From JAIOZK01 sp964468645 (GTDB lineage Bacteria > Bacteroidota > Bacteroidia > Bacteroidales > JAIOZK01): 64,000 nt of DNA. The stretch is from the NCBI GenBank assembly GCA_964468645.1, contig CAYXUU010000005.1, positions 93,618-157,617 on the forward strand, given 5' to 3'. The position numbers were made by a program, and so were the translations under genes. Shown here piece by piece: positions 34,359 to 43,053 of the stretch; positions within the stretch are counted from its first letter, which is position 1; every line of letters begins with the position of its first letter. The notes beneath the pieces were generated by a model that worked only from the letters and a program-made list of their open reading frames with translations, was not told the DNA's origin and made no database searches.

Positions 34359-35588
34359 TTAGGTTATATTATACTCTTTTATTTTACGATATAATGTTCG
34401 CTCCGAAATACCCAGTTCATTTGCAGCATCTTTTCGTTTCCCATTATGCTTCCCGAGGGCCTTCCGTATCAGGTCTATTTCTTTTTTGCGGATAGATAGG
34501 GATTCTTCAATTATTTCTGATTGCTGGATAGGCTCATTGTTTTCTTCATCATAACCTGCTTGTATCTCGAGATCCTCAAGATCTTCTTTCAAATCATTAT
34601 AATCAGCAACAAGCTGATTAATTACCTGGGGTTTACTCTCCTGAAGGTCCCTTGAAACTCCACCTTTTTGCACAATATCAGCAATGATTTTCTTCAGGTC
34701 ATTGATGTCTTTCTTCATATCAAACAGGACCTTATAAAGCAAATCCCTTTCTGATATCTCCTGCCCTGAATCATCTTTCTTATATAATACCGGCAACTCG
34801 GTAGTCGATCCAGAAGGCAAATATTTTCTGATAGTGGATCCGGGGATGTTATGGTCTTGTTCAATGATCGACATTTGTTCCGTAACATTTTTCAATTGTC
34901 TGACATTTCCCTGCCATCTGTAGTTGGTCAGCATCCTTTCAGCTTCTTCGTCCAGCCTGAGAGGGGGCATTCTGTACTTTTCCGCGAAATCAACTGAAAA
35001 CTTCCTGAACAGAAGCATGATATCTTCCTTTCTGTCACGAAGCGGAGGGACGCCGATGGGAACGGTATTAAGCCTGTAGTACAGGTCCTGCCTGAACTTA
35101 CCTTCTCTTATTGCATCCGGGATATTAACATTGGAGGCAGCTACAACCCTGACATCGGTCTTTATCACTTTTGAGGATCCAACCTTAAAAAATTCTCCGG
35201 ATTCAAGAACACGTAACAATCTAACCTGTGTTGAAAGTGGCAGCTCTGCAACTTCATCCAGGAAAATTGTCCCCCCATTAACCACTTCAAAATACCCTTT
35301 TCTGGCTTCATGGGCACCGGTGAAGGATCCTTTTTCATGCCCGAACAGTTCAGAATCAATAGTGCCCTCAGGGATGGCGCCACAGTTTACTGCGATATAT
35401 GGCCCGTGTTTCCTGGCACTTAATTGATGAATTATTTTTGGAAAAACTTCTTTCCCCGTACCACTCTCACCGGTAATTAAAACCGTAATATCAGTCGGCG
35501 CTACCTGTCTGGCAATGTCGATGGCCTGGCTAAGTAAAGGGGAATGGCCAATTATCCCGAACCTTTGTTTTATTGATTGTATGTCCAT
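34359..35588 (-). CDS. Sigma54-dependent transcriptional activator without receiver domain
   Basis: AAA+ enhancer-binding protein that drives open-complex formation by RNA polymerase with sigma54. The 409 residues begin directly with the AAA+ domain: Walker A GESGTGKE (40-47), the sigma54-contacting GSFTGA loop (87-92), Walker B IFLDEVAEL (about 108-116) and the RLNTVPIGVPPLRDR sensor region. A coiled linker (about 285-345) leads to a C-terminal Fis-type helix-turn-helix (RKDAANELGISERTLYRKIKEY). There is no N-terminal sensor, so activity may be constitutive or controlled by a partner. It is first in the operon activator-lptE-TPR-secG, an order common in the phylum. Confidence 0.93.
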   Translation of the reverse strand: MDIQSIKQRFGIIGHSPLLSQAIDIARQVAPTDITVLITGESGTGKEVFPKIIHQLSARKHGPYIAVNCGAIPEGTIDSELFGHEKGSFTGAHEARKGYFEVVNGGTIFLDEVAELPLSTQVRLLRVLESGEFFKVGSSKVIKTDVRVVAASNVNIPDAIREGKFRQDLYYRLNTVPIGVPPLRDRKEDIMLLFRKFSVDFAEKYRMPPLRLDEEAERMLTNYRWQGNVRQLKNVTEQMSIIEQDHNIPGSTIRKYLPSGSTTELPVLYKKDDSGQEISERDLLYKVLFDMKKDINDLKKIIADIVQKGGVSRDLQESKPQVINQLVADYNDLKEDLEDLEIQAGYDEENNEPIQQSEIIEESLSIRKKEIDLIRKALGKHNGKRKDAANELGISERTLYRKIKEYNIT

Positions 35589-35713
35589 ACGTTTACACCA
35601 CTATTTCGAGCTGGCTGCTGCAATATCTAAATCAGTATGTAAAATTAATACTTTTTTGGATCACATCCAACGGATAGTATCCAGCGGTTTCCGATTAAGC
35701 TGTTGCTAATCAA

Positions 35714-35743
35714 CAAAAAAACCCCCGGATTATTATCCAGGGG
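35714..35743 (-). terminator. Intrinsic terminator of the recG-pheT-dehydrogenase operon
   Basis: On the minus strand CCCCTGGAT-AATA-ATCCGGGG (one U-G pair) is followed by a T7 tract. It lies 25 bases after the dehydrogenase stop. Confidence 0.85.
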
Positions 35744-35767
35744 ATTATATACTATATTATAAAATTA

Positions 35768-37423
35768 CTATTTGTTGTTCTTAACCTCTTTTTTTATTCT
35801 CTGTATGTGACCTCTTCCAAGGGCTTTTACTTCGCATCCAAGTTCAAAATACCTTTTTATTTTTTCGTCAGGGAGAATCCCAAAGCAATCGATAACTGCA
35901 AGAGGCTGACCTGCCCACCTTACAATATCATCCGGTGAAAGATCCAGGTATTCTTCATGAGGAACTGCAAATATAACAGCTTCCATACCCTTGAGTGCTT
36001 CTTCCAGGTCATTCTTAACGCTAATGGCATCAAGGTTATCCTGGTTTCTGAAAAACCTGCCCCATGATAATCCGGGTGCGGGATAAGTTTCCTGTGATTC
36101 GAATTCATACCAGTGTTCGACGTATGGATCATGTACATGCATTTCTGCTCCCATCTCAGTCAGTTTCCTGACGACCATTTCACTTCCGCTGTATCGTGTA
36201 TCCCCGACATCCTGCCTGTAGCTGGCACCGCAAATTAATACATCAGAATCAGCAATATACCTGGCCATATTTCTCAGTGCATCCCGTGTGAGCTCTGCAA
36301 CATGCAACGACCGAGTATCATTAATATCAATGGCAGTAGGTGTGATCTTAAAGATTTCATTCCCATCATTGAATCCAAGGATATGTTTATAAGCCCAGAA
36401 TCCTAAACCCCCGTCCTTTGGAAGACAATATCCACCGATACCAGGTCCAGGGAAAATCATGTTGCTGTGTGTTGGTCTCATTTTGATAGCATTGATCACC
36501 TTGATAAGGTCAACCCCGTTTCTTTCAGCAAAAATGCTCCATTCGTTCAAATATGCCAGGGTTGCAGCCCTGTATGAATTTTCTACTATTTTGGTGGTTT
36601 CTGATTCAATGGGCCGGTCCATAACTGTTAATGGATATTCTTTGGTGTTGAGTACCTCATGAAGGAATTTTTCAACCCTGATACGGGCTTCACCGGTACA
36701 ACCGGCACAAACTCTCCAGAAATCACGAATACTACTAACATACTCTCTGCCGGGCATTACCCGTTCAAAACTATGGGCAAGAAGTGGTGTACTGTTAAGT
36801 TCCCTTTTCTTAAATTCCTTTTTAAGGATTGGCCAGGCGACAAATTCAGTTGTACCAGGAGCAACTGTTGTTTCAATTAAAACAAGGCAGTTTTCAGACA
36901 TGTTCTCACCAATGGTCTTCATGGTAGCCTCAAGGGCAGCCATATCGGCTTCACCATTGCGCATATTGCCCAGTTCATTTTTTGTATAATCACATTGTAC
37001 ATCTACAATTACACAATCAGCCAGCTTAATACAGTCGTTATTATAAGTGGCAATAAGGGTTTTTTTATCCTTAACGCAACGGTCTATTAATTCTTCAACT
37101 TCCGGGTCTTCAGCTTTTACCGGTGACTGCCCCCGGTTCAATAATGGTATTTTCCAGTAGCTTCTTAAACTTGGTCTCTGACAACCGATCACAAATTTAC
37201 TCGGATTACCCTGTTTGTCTTCTGTATCAGCCACGATGGCAGCCATAACAGCACCAACAAAGCCAACTCCCATTACCACTACAATTTCTTTCCCTTCGTT
37301 TCTGGCAATGTTAACCTTGTCTTCAATATAACGAAATTCGTCGTCGTATTCTTTTTTGTCAGGAATTGGAAACTTTTCGCCCTCCGGACTGATTGAGTAC
37401 ATAATTTCTTCAGTAGTTTTCAT
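35768..37423 (-). CDS. Nucleotide-sugar dehydrogenase (UDP-glucose/GDP-mannose dehydrogenase family)
   Basis: NAD-dependent enzyme oxidising a UDP-sugar C6 alcohol to the uronic acid for surface polysaccharide. The NAD-binding VVVMGVGFVGAVMA is at about 48-61, TTVAPGTTE at 186-193, the catalytic Cys at 333 in PGIGGYCLPKDGG, and the C-terminal UDP-binding domain contains YRQDVGDTRYSGS and HDPYVEHW. With 551 residues it is longer than the usual 420-450: there is an N-terminal extension of about 45 residues and insertions in the C-terminal domain. The sugar (glucose, N-acetylglucosamine or N-acetylmannosamine) is not decided by sequence. Last gene in the operon after recG and pheT. Confidence 0.88.
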   Translation of the reverse strand: MKTTEEIMYSISPEGEKFPIPDKKEYDDEFRYIEDKVNIARNEGKEIVVVMGVGFVGAVMAAIVADTEDKQGNPSKFVIGCQRPSLRSYWKIPLLNRGQSPVKAEDPEVEELIDRCVKDKKTLIATYNNDCIKLADCVIVDVQCDYTKNELGNMRNGEADMAALEATMKTIGENMSENCLVLIETTVAPGTTEFVAWPILKKEFKKRELNSTPLLAHSFERVMPGREYVSSIRDFWRVCAGCTGEARIRVEKFLHEVLNTKEYPLTVMDRPIESETTKIVENSYRAATLAYLNEWSIFAERNGVDLIKVINAIKMRPTHSNMIFPGPGIGGYCLPKDGGLGFWAYKHILGFNDGNEIFKITPTAIDINDTRSLHVAELTRDALRNMARYIADSDVLICGASYRQDVGDTRYSGSEMVVRKLTEMGAEMHVHDPYVEHWYEFESQETYPAPGLSWGRFFRNQDNLDAISVKNDLEEALKGMEAVIFAVPHEEYLDLSPDDIVRWAGQPLAVIDCFGILPDEKIKRYFELGCEVKALGRGHIQRIKKEVKNNK

Positions 37424-37454
37424 AATAATAAATTAATGTTGGATTTGAATATTC

Positions 37455-39911
37455 TTATCGGATAGTTGCATTGAATTCTTTCTTAAAAGCTTCCATAAGT
37501 TTGTTCATGGTCTTATCGATCAGCTTGTCGGTTAAAGTTTTTCGCGGATCCTGCAGAATAAAGCTCAATGCGTATGACTTCTTGTCACCCTCAATTTTCC
37601 CCCCCTCGTAAACATCAAATATGCTGACTGATTTAAGCAGGTGTTTTTCAGTTCTGATAGCCAGCTTTCTAAGCTGATCAAATGTGATTTGTTTATCAAT
37701 CATCAGGGCCAGATCTCGACGGACTGCCGGAAACTTAGGTGTTTCCTTATACTGTATACTCACATCTTTAAGCAATTTCAAAACTTGGTCCCAACGGATA
37801 TACGCATAAAAAACATCATTGGTAATTTCAAATTTATCAAGATTATGCCTGGTTACGGCTCCTAATTCCGCAATTATTGTTTTACTGGATTTGTAACACA
37901 ATCCGTTTTCAAAATCACCCGATACATCTTCATCAATTATGAAACCATCAATTGATATGCCTGATCGCATAAAGATATTATTAATATAGGCTTTAAGGTC
38001 ATAGAAACTTACATGATCTTTGTCGGAATACCAGCTTTCAGGGATTTTATCACCGGTTAAAAAAACCGCAAGATGTTTCTCTTCATGATATTTTGAAAGG
38101 GGATCCCCTGATATCGAATCTTTCAAAGAGTAAACAGTACCAAATTCATACATCCTGATATCCGGATTTTTCCGGTTCTGGTTATAAGCAATGACCTCTA
38201 ATCCACCAAAAAGTAAACTTTGACGAAGCACATCAAGATCAGCGCTTAACGGATTTTTCATCCTGACATCGTGTTCGGGAGAAAGCACTTTACTGAGATC
38301 TGAATATCCGGATGTGATGAGTGAATTGTTCATTATCTCATAAAAGCCATTATATGTGAGATAGTCGGAAATTATATTCTGGATTTTCTCAGGATCGGGT
38401 TTTTGAAAGTAAGACAATGATGAAACAAGGGTGTTGTTTATGTCGATTTTGTTGTATCCATAAATCCTCAGTATTTCTTCAATTACATCAGCCTCTCTCG
38501 TTACATCAACTTTAAAAGTAGGTATTAAAAGATCCAATCCTTCGGGGGTTTCCTGTTTTATTTCAATTTCAAGATCATTTAGAATGCTTTTAATAGTATC
38601 TCTTTCGATGGGTTTTCCGATTAGCCTGTCGACATTTGTATATTTGATAGCCACCGGCCATTTTTCAATGGGGTGCGGGTAGATGTCTGAAATACTGCTT
38701 GATATCGTACCACCTGCAATTTCCTTGATCAGTAATGTTGCCCTTTTCAGTGCAACAATAGTGATATTAGGATCCACACCCCGTTCGAAACGGAAAGAAG
38801 CATCTGTTTGCAGGCCATGAAATTTTGCAGTTTTTCTGATAGATCCGGGATTGAAACATGCACTCTCAAGGAAGATGCTGGTTGAATGTTCGTTTATACC
38901 TGAGTTAATACCTCCAAACACACCACCTATACACATTCCTCCCATGCTATCGCAAATCATCAGATCATTGCTGCTCAAATGTCTGTTAATTTCATCCAGA
39001 GTTACGAATGTAGTACCTTCTTCCAGCTTTTTAACAATTACTTTACCTCCACTAATCATACCGGCATCGAATGCATGCAGGGGCTGCCCGTATTCAAATA
39101 AGACGAAGTTTGTAATATCAACAATATTGTTAATGGGTCTGACACCAATAGCTGTCAGATAGTTTCTTAACCATGCAGGGGATTCCGTTACTTTAATATC
39201 CTTAATCGTAATCCCTGCATATCTTGGACATGCAATAGGATCTTCAACAATCACATCAATTGAAAGATCGTTATTGTCTATTTTGAAGTTACTAACAGAA
39301 GGCCGTAACAGCTGATAGGCCTTTGTACTGGTTTTTTGATTAAGTGCAGCAACAATATCCCTGGCAACACCAATATGTGAGATGGCGTCTGATCTGTTAG
39401 GGGTTAATCCAATCTCAAATACATAATCATCCGTAATTTGAAAATAATCCCTTGCAGGAATACCTGTTTTAGCTTCGGGATCCAATATCATGATACCTTC
39501 ATGTGAAGTACCCAATCCAACTTCATCTTCAGCGCAGATCATCCCTTCCGATACTTCTCCACGGATCTTTGTTTTTTTTATCTCAAATGATTGTTCTTCA
39601 AAATAGAGCTTTGTTCCCGGTACAGCTACGATTACCTTCTGGCCGGCTTCAACATTGGGCGCACCACAGACAATTGATAATGGATTTTCAAATCCCACAT
39701 CAACTGTAGTTAATATAAGCTTATCTGCATTCGGATGTTTTTCAGCAGTAAGAACCTCACCAATAACGATACCCTCAAGGCCTCCTTTTATAATTTCAAA
39801 TTTTCCTGAACCCTCAACTTCAAGACCAATATCCGTAAGGATGGGGGAGAGTTCTTCAGGTGAGATATCAAGATCAACGTAATTCTTCAGCCAGTTATAA
39901 GAGATTTTCAT
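37455..39911 (-). CDS. pheT: Phenylalanyl-tRNA synthetase beta subunit
   Basis: Beta chain of the (alpha-beta)2 enzyme that charges tRNA-Phe; it carries the editing domain. The 818 residues show the N-terminal tRNA-binding OB domain (about 40-150, GIVIGEVLTAEKHPNADKL), the B3/B4 editing domain (about 210-400), B5 (about 405-475), the catalytic-like core, and the C-terminal ferredoxin-fold anticodon-binding domain (from about 725; FPAVRRDLALMIDK). pheS is not adjacent, which is usual in Bacteroidota. The gene lies between recG (53 bases upstream) and the dehydrogenase (31 bases). Confidence 0.97.
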   Translation of the reverse strand: MKISYNWLKNYVDLDISPEELSPILTDIGLEVEGSGKFEIIKGGLEGIVIGEVLTAEKHPNADKLILTTVDVGFENPLSIVCGAPNVEAGQKVIVAVPGTKLYFEEQSFEIKKTKIRGEVSEGMICAEDEVGLGTSHEGIMILDPEAKTGIPARDYFQITDDYVFEIGLTPNRSDAISHIGVARDIVAALNQKTSTKAYQLLRPSVSNFKIDNNDLSIDVIVEDPIACPRYAGITIKDIKVTESPAWLRNYLTAIGVRPINNIVDITNFVLFEYGQPLHAFDAGMISGGKVIVKKLEEGTTFVTLDEINRHLSSNDLMICDSMGGMCIGGVFGGINSGINEHSTSIFLESACFNPGSIRKTAKFHGLQTDASFRFERGVDPNITIVALKRATLLIKEIAGGTISSSISDIYPHPIEKWPVAIKYTNVDRLIGKPIERDTIKSILNDLEIEIKQETPEGLDLLIPTFKVDVTREADVIEEILRIYGYNKIDINNTLVSSLSYFQKPDPEKIQNIISDYLTYNGFYEIMNNSLITSGYSDLSKVLSPEHDVRMKNPLSADLDVLRQSLLFGGLEVIAYNQNRKNPDIRMYEFGTVYSLKDSISGDPLSKYHEEKHLAVFLTGDKIPESWYSDKDHVSFYDLKAYINNIFMRSGISIDGFIIDEDVSGDFENGLCYKSSKTIIAELGAVTRHNLDKFEITNDVFYAYIRWDQVLKLLKDVSIQYKETPKFPAVRRDLALMIDKQITFDQLRKLAIRTEKHLLKSVSIFDVYEGGKIEGDKKSYALSFILQDPRKTLTDKLIDKTMNKLMEAFKKEFNATIR

Positions 39912-39964
39912 CCACTTCTCAATTTGTTAAAGATGAAGGCAAAAGTAATGATTTTAAACAATTA

Positions 39965-42070
39965 TCAGCTTATTGCACCCCAATTTGTAGTTCTGCTCAT
40001 TACAAAATTCAGGTACTTTGCCATTGGAAGATTTTTGCGCATCGTTAACTCATGATCTTCTTCCAGGATTTTGATGGCCATTTGACGGGCGGTCGTTAAC
40101 ATTTTCTCATCTTTGATCAGGTCAGCCAGTTTCAGGTTTATCATACCACTTTGCCGTGTACCTTCAATTTCTCCGGGGCCTCTCAACTTTAGGTCAACTT
40201 CCGCAATTTCGAAACCATCGTTTGTATTCACCATGGTTTCTATTCGTTTTCTTGCTTCATGGCCTAATTTGTCATGAGTCATAAGAAGACAGTGTGATTG
40301 TTCGGCTCCACGTCCAACCCTGCCACGCAACTGATGAAGCTGGCTAAGACCGAATCGCTCGGCATTTTCAATCACCATAACACTTGCATTTGGTATATCA
40401 ACCCCAACTTCAATCACAGTTGTAGCTACCAGTATCTGTGTTTTCCCCTTGGAAAAATTTTCCATTTCAAAATCCTTATCCTCAGTTTTCATCTGACCAT
40501 GCACGATGCTTACCGCGTATTTTGGGAGGGGGAATTCCCTGGTAATGCTATTATAGCCATCCATAAGGTCCTTCAAATCAAGTTTGGATGATTCCTGTAT
40601 TAATGGATATACAATGTATATTTGACGGCCCTGATCGATCTGTTTGCGGATAAATCCAAAGACCTTAAGCCGTGAAGTATCATAAAAATGATAGGTCTTT
40701 ACTGGCTTTCTTCCCGGTGGCAATTCTTTAATCACCGATACATCAAGATCACCATAAACTGTCATGGCCAGTGTTCTCGGGATAGGGGTAGCTGTCATTA
40801 CAAGTACATGGGGAGGGACCTTATTCTTTTTCCATAACCTGGCACGTTGTGCCACACCAAAGCGGTGTTGTTCATCAATGATCACCAGTCCCAGGTTTTT
40901 AAACTGAACCTGTTCTTCAATAAGTGCATGCGTACCGATGAGTATATTTAAATGACCTGAATGTAATTCTTTATGAATTTTTTCACGAGGTGCCTTTTTT
41001 GTCGAGCCGGTTAGCAGGTCGATATTAATATCCATCCTGCCTAACATCTTATTGAATGTTTCAAAATGCTGGTTGGCAAGTATCTCTGTCGGGGCCATAA
41101 AACATGCCTGATAACCATTGTCAAGAGCTATAAGCATAGTCATCATGGCCACAAGGGTTTTGCCGCTGCCAACATCACCCTGTAACAGACGATTCATATG
41201 GTTTCCTGATCCAAGGTCGGACCGGATTTCCTTAATCACTTTCTTTTGATCCCTGGTAAGTTCAAATGGAAGATGATCATGATAAAACTCATTGAAATGT
41301 TTTCCCACCGTTGAGAATACCATTCCTTTCATGATTCTAATCCTTTGAAACTTCAGTTTTAATAAACGCAATTGTATAAACAGAAGTTCTTCAAATTTGA
41401 GCCTGTCCTGAGCCTGTTTAAGCTTATCTGAATCAGTTGGGAAGTGGATTTGCCGCATGGCCTGTTCCCTTGAAATAAAATTGAAATGTTGAATGAGATT
41501 ACCGGAAAGGTTCTCAGGGATGTTTTTGGTTGATTGTTGAATCAGGGTCCGGACAATCTTGGACAATCCCCTGGTACCGAGTCCTACCGATTTTAACTTC
41601 TCACTGGATGAATATACCCCTGTAAATTTCTCATTCGGTAATACATCTTTGGTGTCAGGTTCTTCAATCTCAGGATGGGCGATATTGAATCTGTTATTAA
41701 AAATTGATGGTTTTCCAAAAACAATATATTCCTTCCTGGGATCAAACCTGTCTTTTAACCATTTAAAGCCTTTAAACCAGACCAGTTCAAGGCTGCCTGA
41801 TTCATCATAAAGTTGTGCTGTAAGACGTTTCGCCCGGCCTGCACCCACATATTCAAGATCCTTTATTTTTCCTTTGAGTAATACAAAAGCACTGTCGTTA
41901 TTAATTTCACTGATCCTGTAAAACCGGCTTTTATCAATATACCTGAATGGGTAGAACGTTAGCAAATCCTCAAAACTGGATATCTGAAGTTCTTTTCTAA
42001 GTAAATCACCACGTTTTGGACCAACGCCTTTTAAATATTCGATTGGTGTTTCAAGAAAGGTGTACGACAT
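39965..42070 (-). CDS. recG: ATP-dependent DNA helicase RecG
   Basis: Superfamily 2 helicase that reverses stalled replication forks and branch-migrates Holliday junctions. The 701 residues have the N-terminal wedge/OB domain (about 1-230, with PIEYLKGVGPKRGDLL), Walker A LLQGDVGSGKT (about 300), DEQH box VIIDEQHRFGVAQRARL, the TATPIPRTLAMT motif III and, in the second helicase domain, QLRGRVGRG (motif VI). Standard length and content; it opens the operon recG-pheT-dehydrogenase. Confidence 0.98.
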   Translation of the reverse strand: MSYTFLETPIEYLKGVGPKRGDLLRKELQISSFEDLLTFYPFRYIDKSRFYRISEINNDSAFVLLKGKIKDLEYVGAGRAKRLTAQLYDESGSLELVWFKGFKWLKDRFDPRKEYIVFGKPSIFNNRFNIAHPEIEEPDTKDVLPNEKFTGVYSSSEKLKSVGLGTRGLSKIVRTLIQQSTKNIPENLSGNLIQHFNFISREQAMRQIHFPTDSDKLKQAQDRLKFEELLFIQLRLLKLKFQRIRIMKGMVFSTVGKHFNEFYHDHLPFELTRDQKKVIKEIRSDLGSGNHMNRLLQGDVGSGKTLVAMMTMLIALDNGYQACFMAPTEILANQHFETFNKMLGRMDINIDLLTGSTKKAPREKIHKELHSGHLNILIGTHALIEEQVQFKNLGLVIIDEQHRFGVAQRARLWKKNKVPPHVLVMTATPIPRTLAMTVYGDLDVSVIKELPPGRKPVKTYHFYDTSRLKVFGFIRKQIDQGRQIYIVYPLIQESSKLDLKDLMDGYNSITREFPLPKYAVSIVHGQMKTEDKDFEMENFSKGKTQILVATTVIEVGVDIPNASVMVIENAERFGLSQLHQLRGRVGRGAEQSHCLLMTHDKLGHEARKRIETMVNTNDGFEIAEVDLKLRGPGEIEGTRQSGMINLKLADLIKDEKMLTTARQMAIKILEEDHELTMRKNLPMAKYLNFVMSRTTNWGAIS

Positions 42071-42120
42071 CTGGTATTCTGCTGTATAAGCAAAAATATG
42101 AATTAAAGGAATATGCGGAC

Positions 42121-42148
42121 AAAAAAAACTCCCCGGAAACCAGGGAGT
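42121..42148 (-). terminator. Intrinsic terminator of the gld operon
   Basis: On the minus strand ACTCCCTGG-TTT-CCGGGGAGT (9-bp stem, one U-G pair) followed by a T7 tract, 27 bases after the gldN stop. Confidence 0.88.
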
Positions 42149-42175
42149 TTATATAGTCTTACTATTTTACTTTTT

Positions 42176-43024
42176 TTAGAATTCCCAGAGATCATGTTCA
42201 AATTCAAATAGATCGTTCTTCACCCGATCCGATTCAAGAAGGGCATCAAGTCCAACAGCATATTCAGATATCCTTCTGTCGAAGACGTTTTGTTCTTTAT
42301 AAATAAAACTAGCGAACATCCTTTTTATGAAGACTTCATCATAAGTTCGTCGTTCAGCATCGTTATTACTGTTATAAACAAGGGCCTGTGCCATGATTGG
42401 CCTTGCTTCGGGATAATATATCCAGAACAATGGCTCCGGGATTTCTTCACCGTCACGTTCTTTCAACATTACCGGGCAAACGCCAATAATCCTGCACATC
42501 ATTTGTGATCTTTGCCTGTCGAAATACCAATCCTCTTTAATTCTTATTCTTTGTACCCTGGTAGGATCAAAGTCAGAATAAATCACTGTATCATACTCAT
42601 CATATGGAGGATAAGGACGGGTTAATCTGGTATGTATAGTATCGATCTGTCGTGTAACCACCTCATTAAACGTAAGGGGTACAAGAAACTCATCTGTTGA
42701 AGAGATATCATAGGCAGTTAATGATCCTTCTTTAAGTGCATCCATAATAACCTGCATAAAACTTCTCCAGTTGTTATGAGGTTCAACAGGAAAATAAAAT
42801 GGTTGATTCATTTTCTGTTTCATATCGATCACTCTCCAGATCCTTTTCGACCACATCACATCAGCTTTACGAAGTGGTGGATACGGAATGGGCTTCTTAT
42901 CAATTACCCCTTCATCGGGGAATAAGCCATCCTGTGGAGGATTATCGAGTATCTGAGCATTGGAGCTAACGGATAGTCCTGCAATGATTCCAAGTAGTGC
43001 TAAACCGAATATTATCTTTTTCAT
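42176..43024 (-). CDS. gldN: Type IX secretion/gliding protein GldN (PorN)
   Basis: Periplasmic protein that forms a ring with the lipoprotein GldK beneath the outer membrane in the type IX secretion system. From the ATG at 43024 it has 282 residues: signal peptide (KKIIFGLALLGIIAGLSVSSNAQ), then IPYPPLRKADVMWSKRIWRVIDMKQKMNQPFYFP, the conserved GldN N-terminal segment, and the C-terminal MCRIIGVCPVMLKERDG...LFWIYYPEARPIM. The start at 43024 rather than 43051 is chosen because a strong AGGAGGTT ribosome-binding site precedes it. It is the last gene of porP-gldK-gldL-gldM-gldN. Confidence 0.95.
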   Translation of the reverse strand: MKKIIFGLALLGIIAGLSVSSNAQILDNPPQDGLFPDEGVIDKKPIPYPPLRKADVMWSKRIWRVIDMKQKMNQPFYFPVEPHNNWRSFMQVIMDALKEGSLTAYDISSTDEFLVPLTFNEVVTRQIDTIHTRLTRPYPPYDEYDTVIYSDFDPTRVQRIRIKEDWYFDRQRSQMMCRIIGVCPVMLKERDGEEIPEPLFWIYYPEARPIMAQALVYNSNNDAERRTYDEVFIKRMFASFIYKEQNVFDRRISEYAVGLDALLESDRVKNDLFEFEHDLWEF

Positions 43025-43053
43025 ATAACCTCCTGTAGGGTTGGTTAACAATA

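Noticed and set aside
40841..40862. TGGCACGTTGTGCCA as a sigma54 site
   Set aside because: It lies inside recG coding sequence and the GG-N10-GC spacing is not met.
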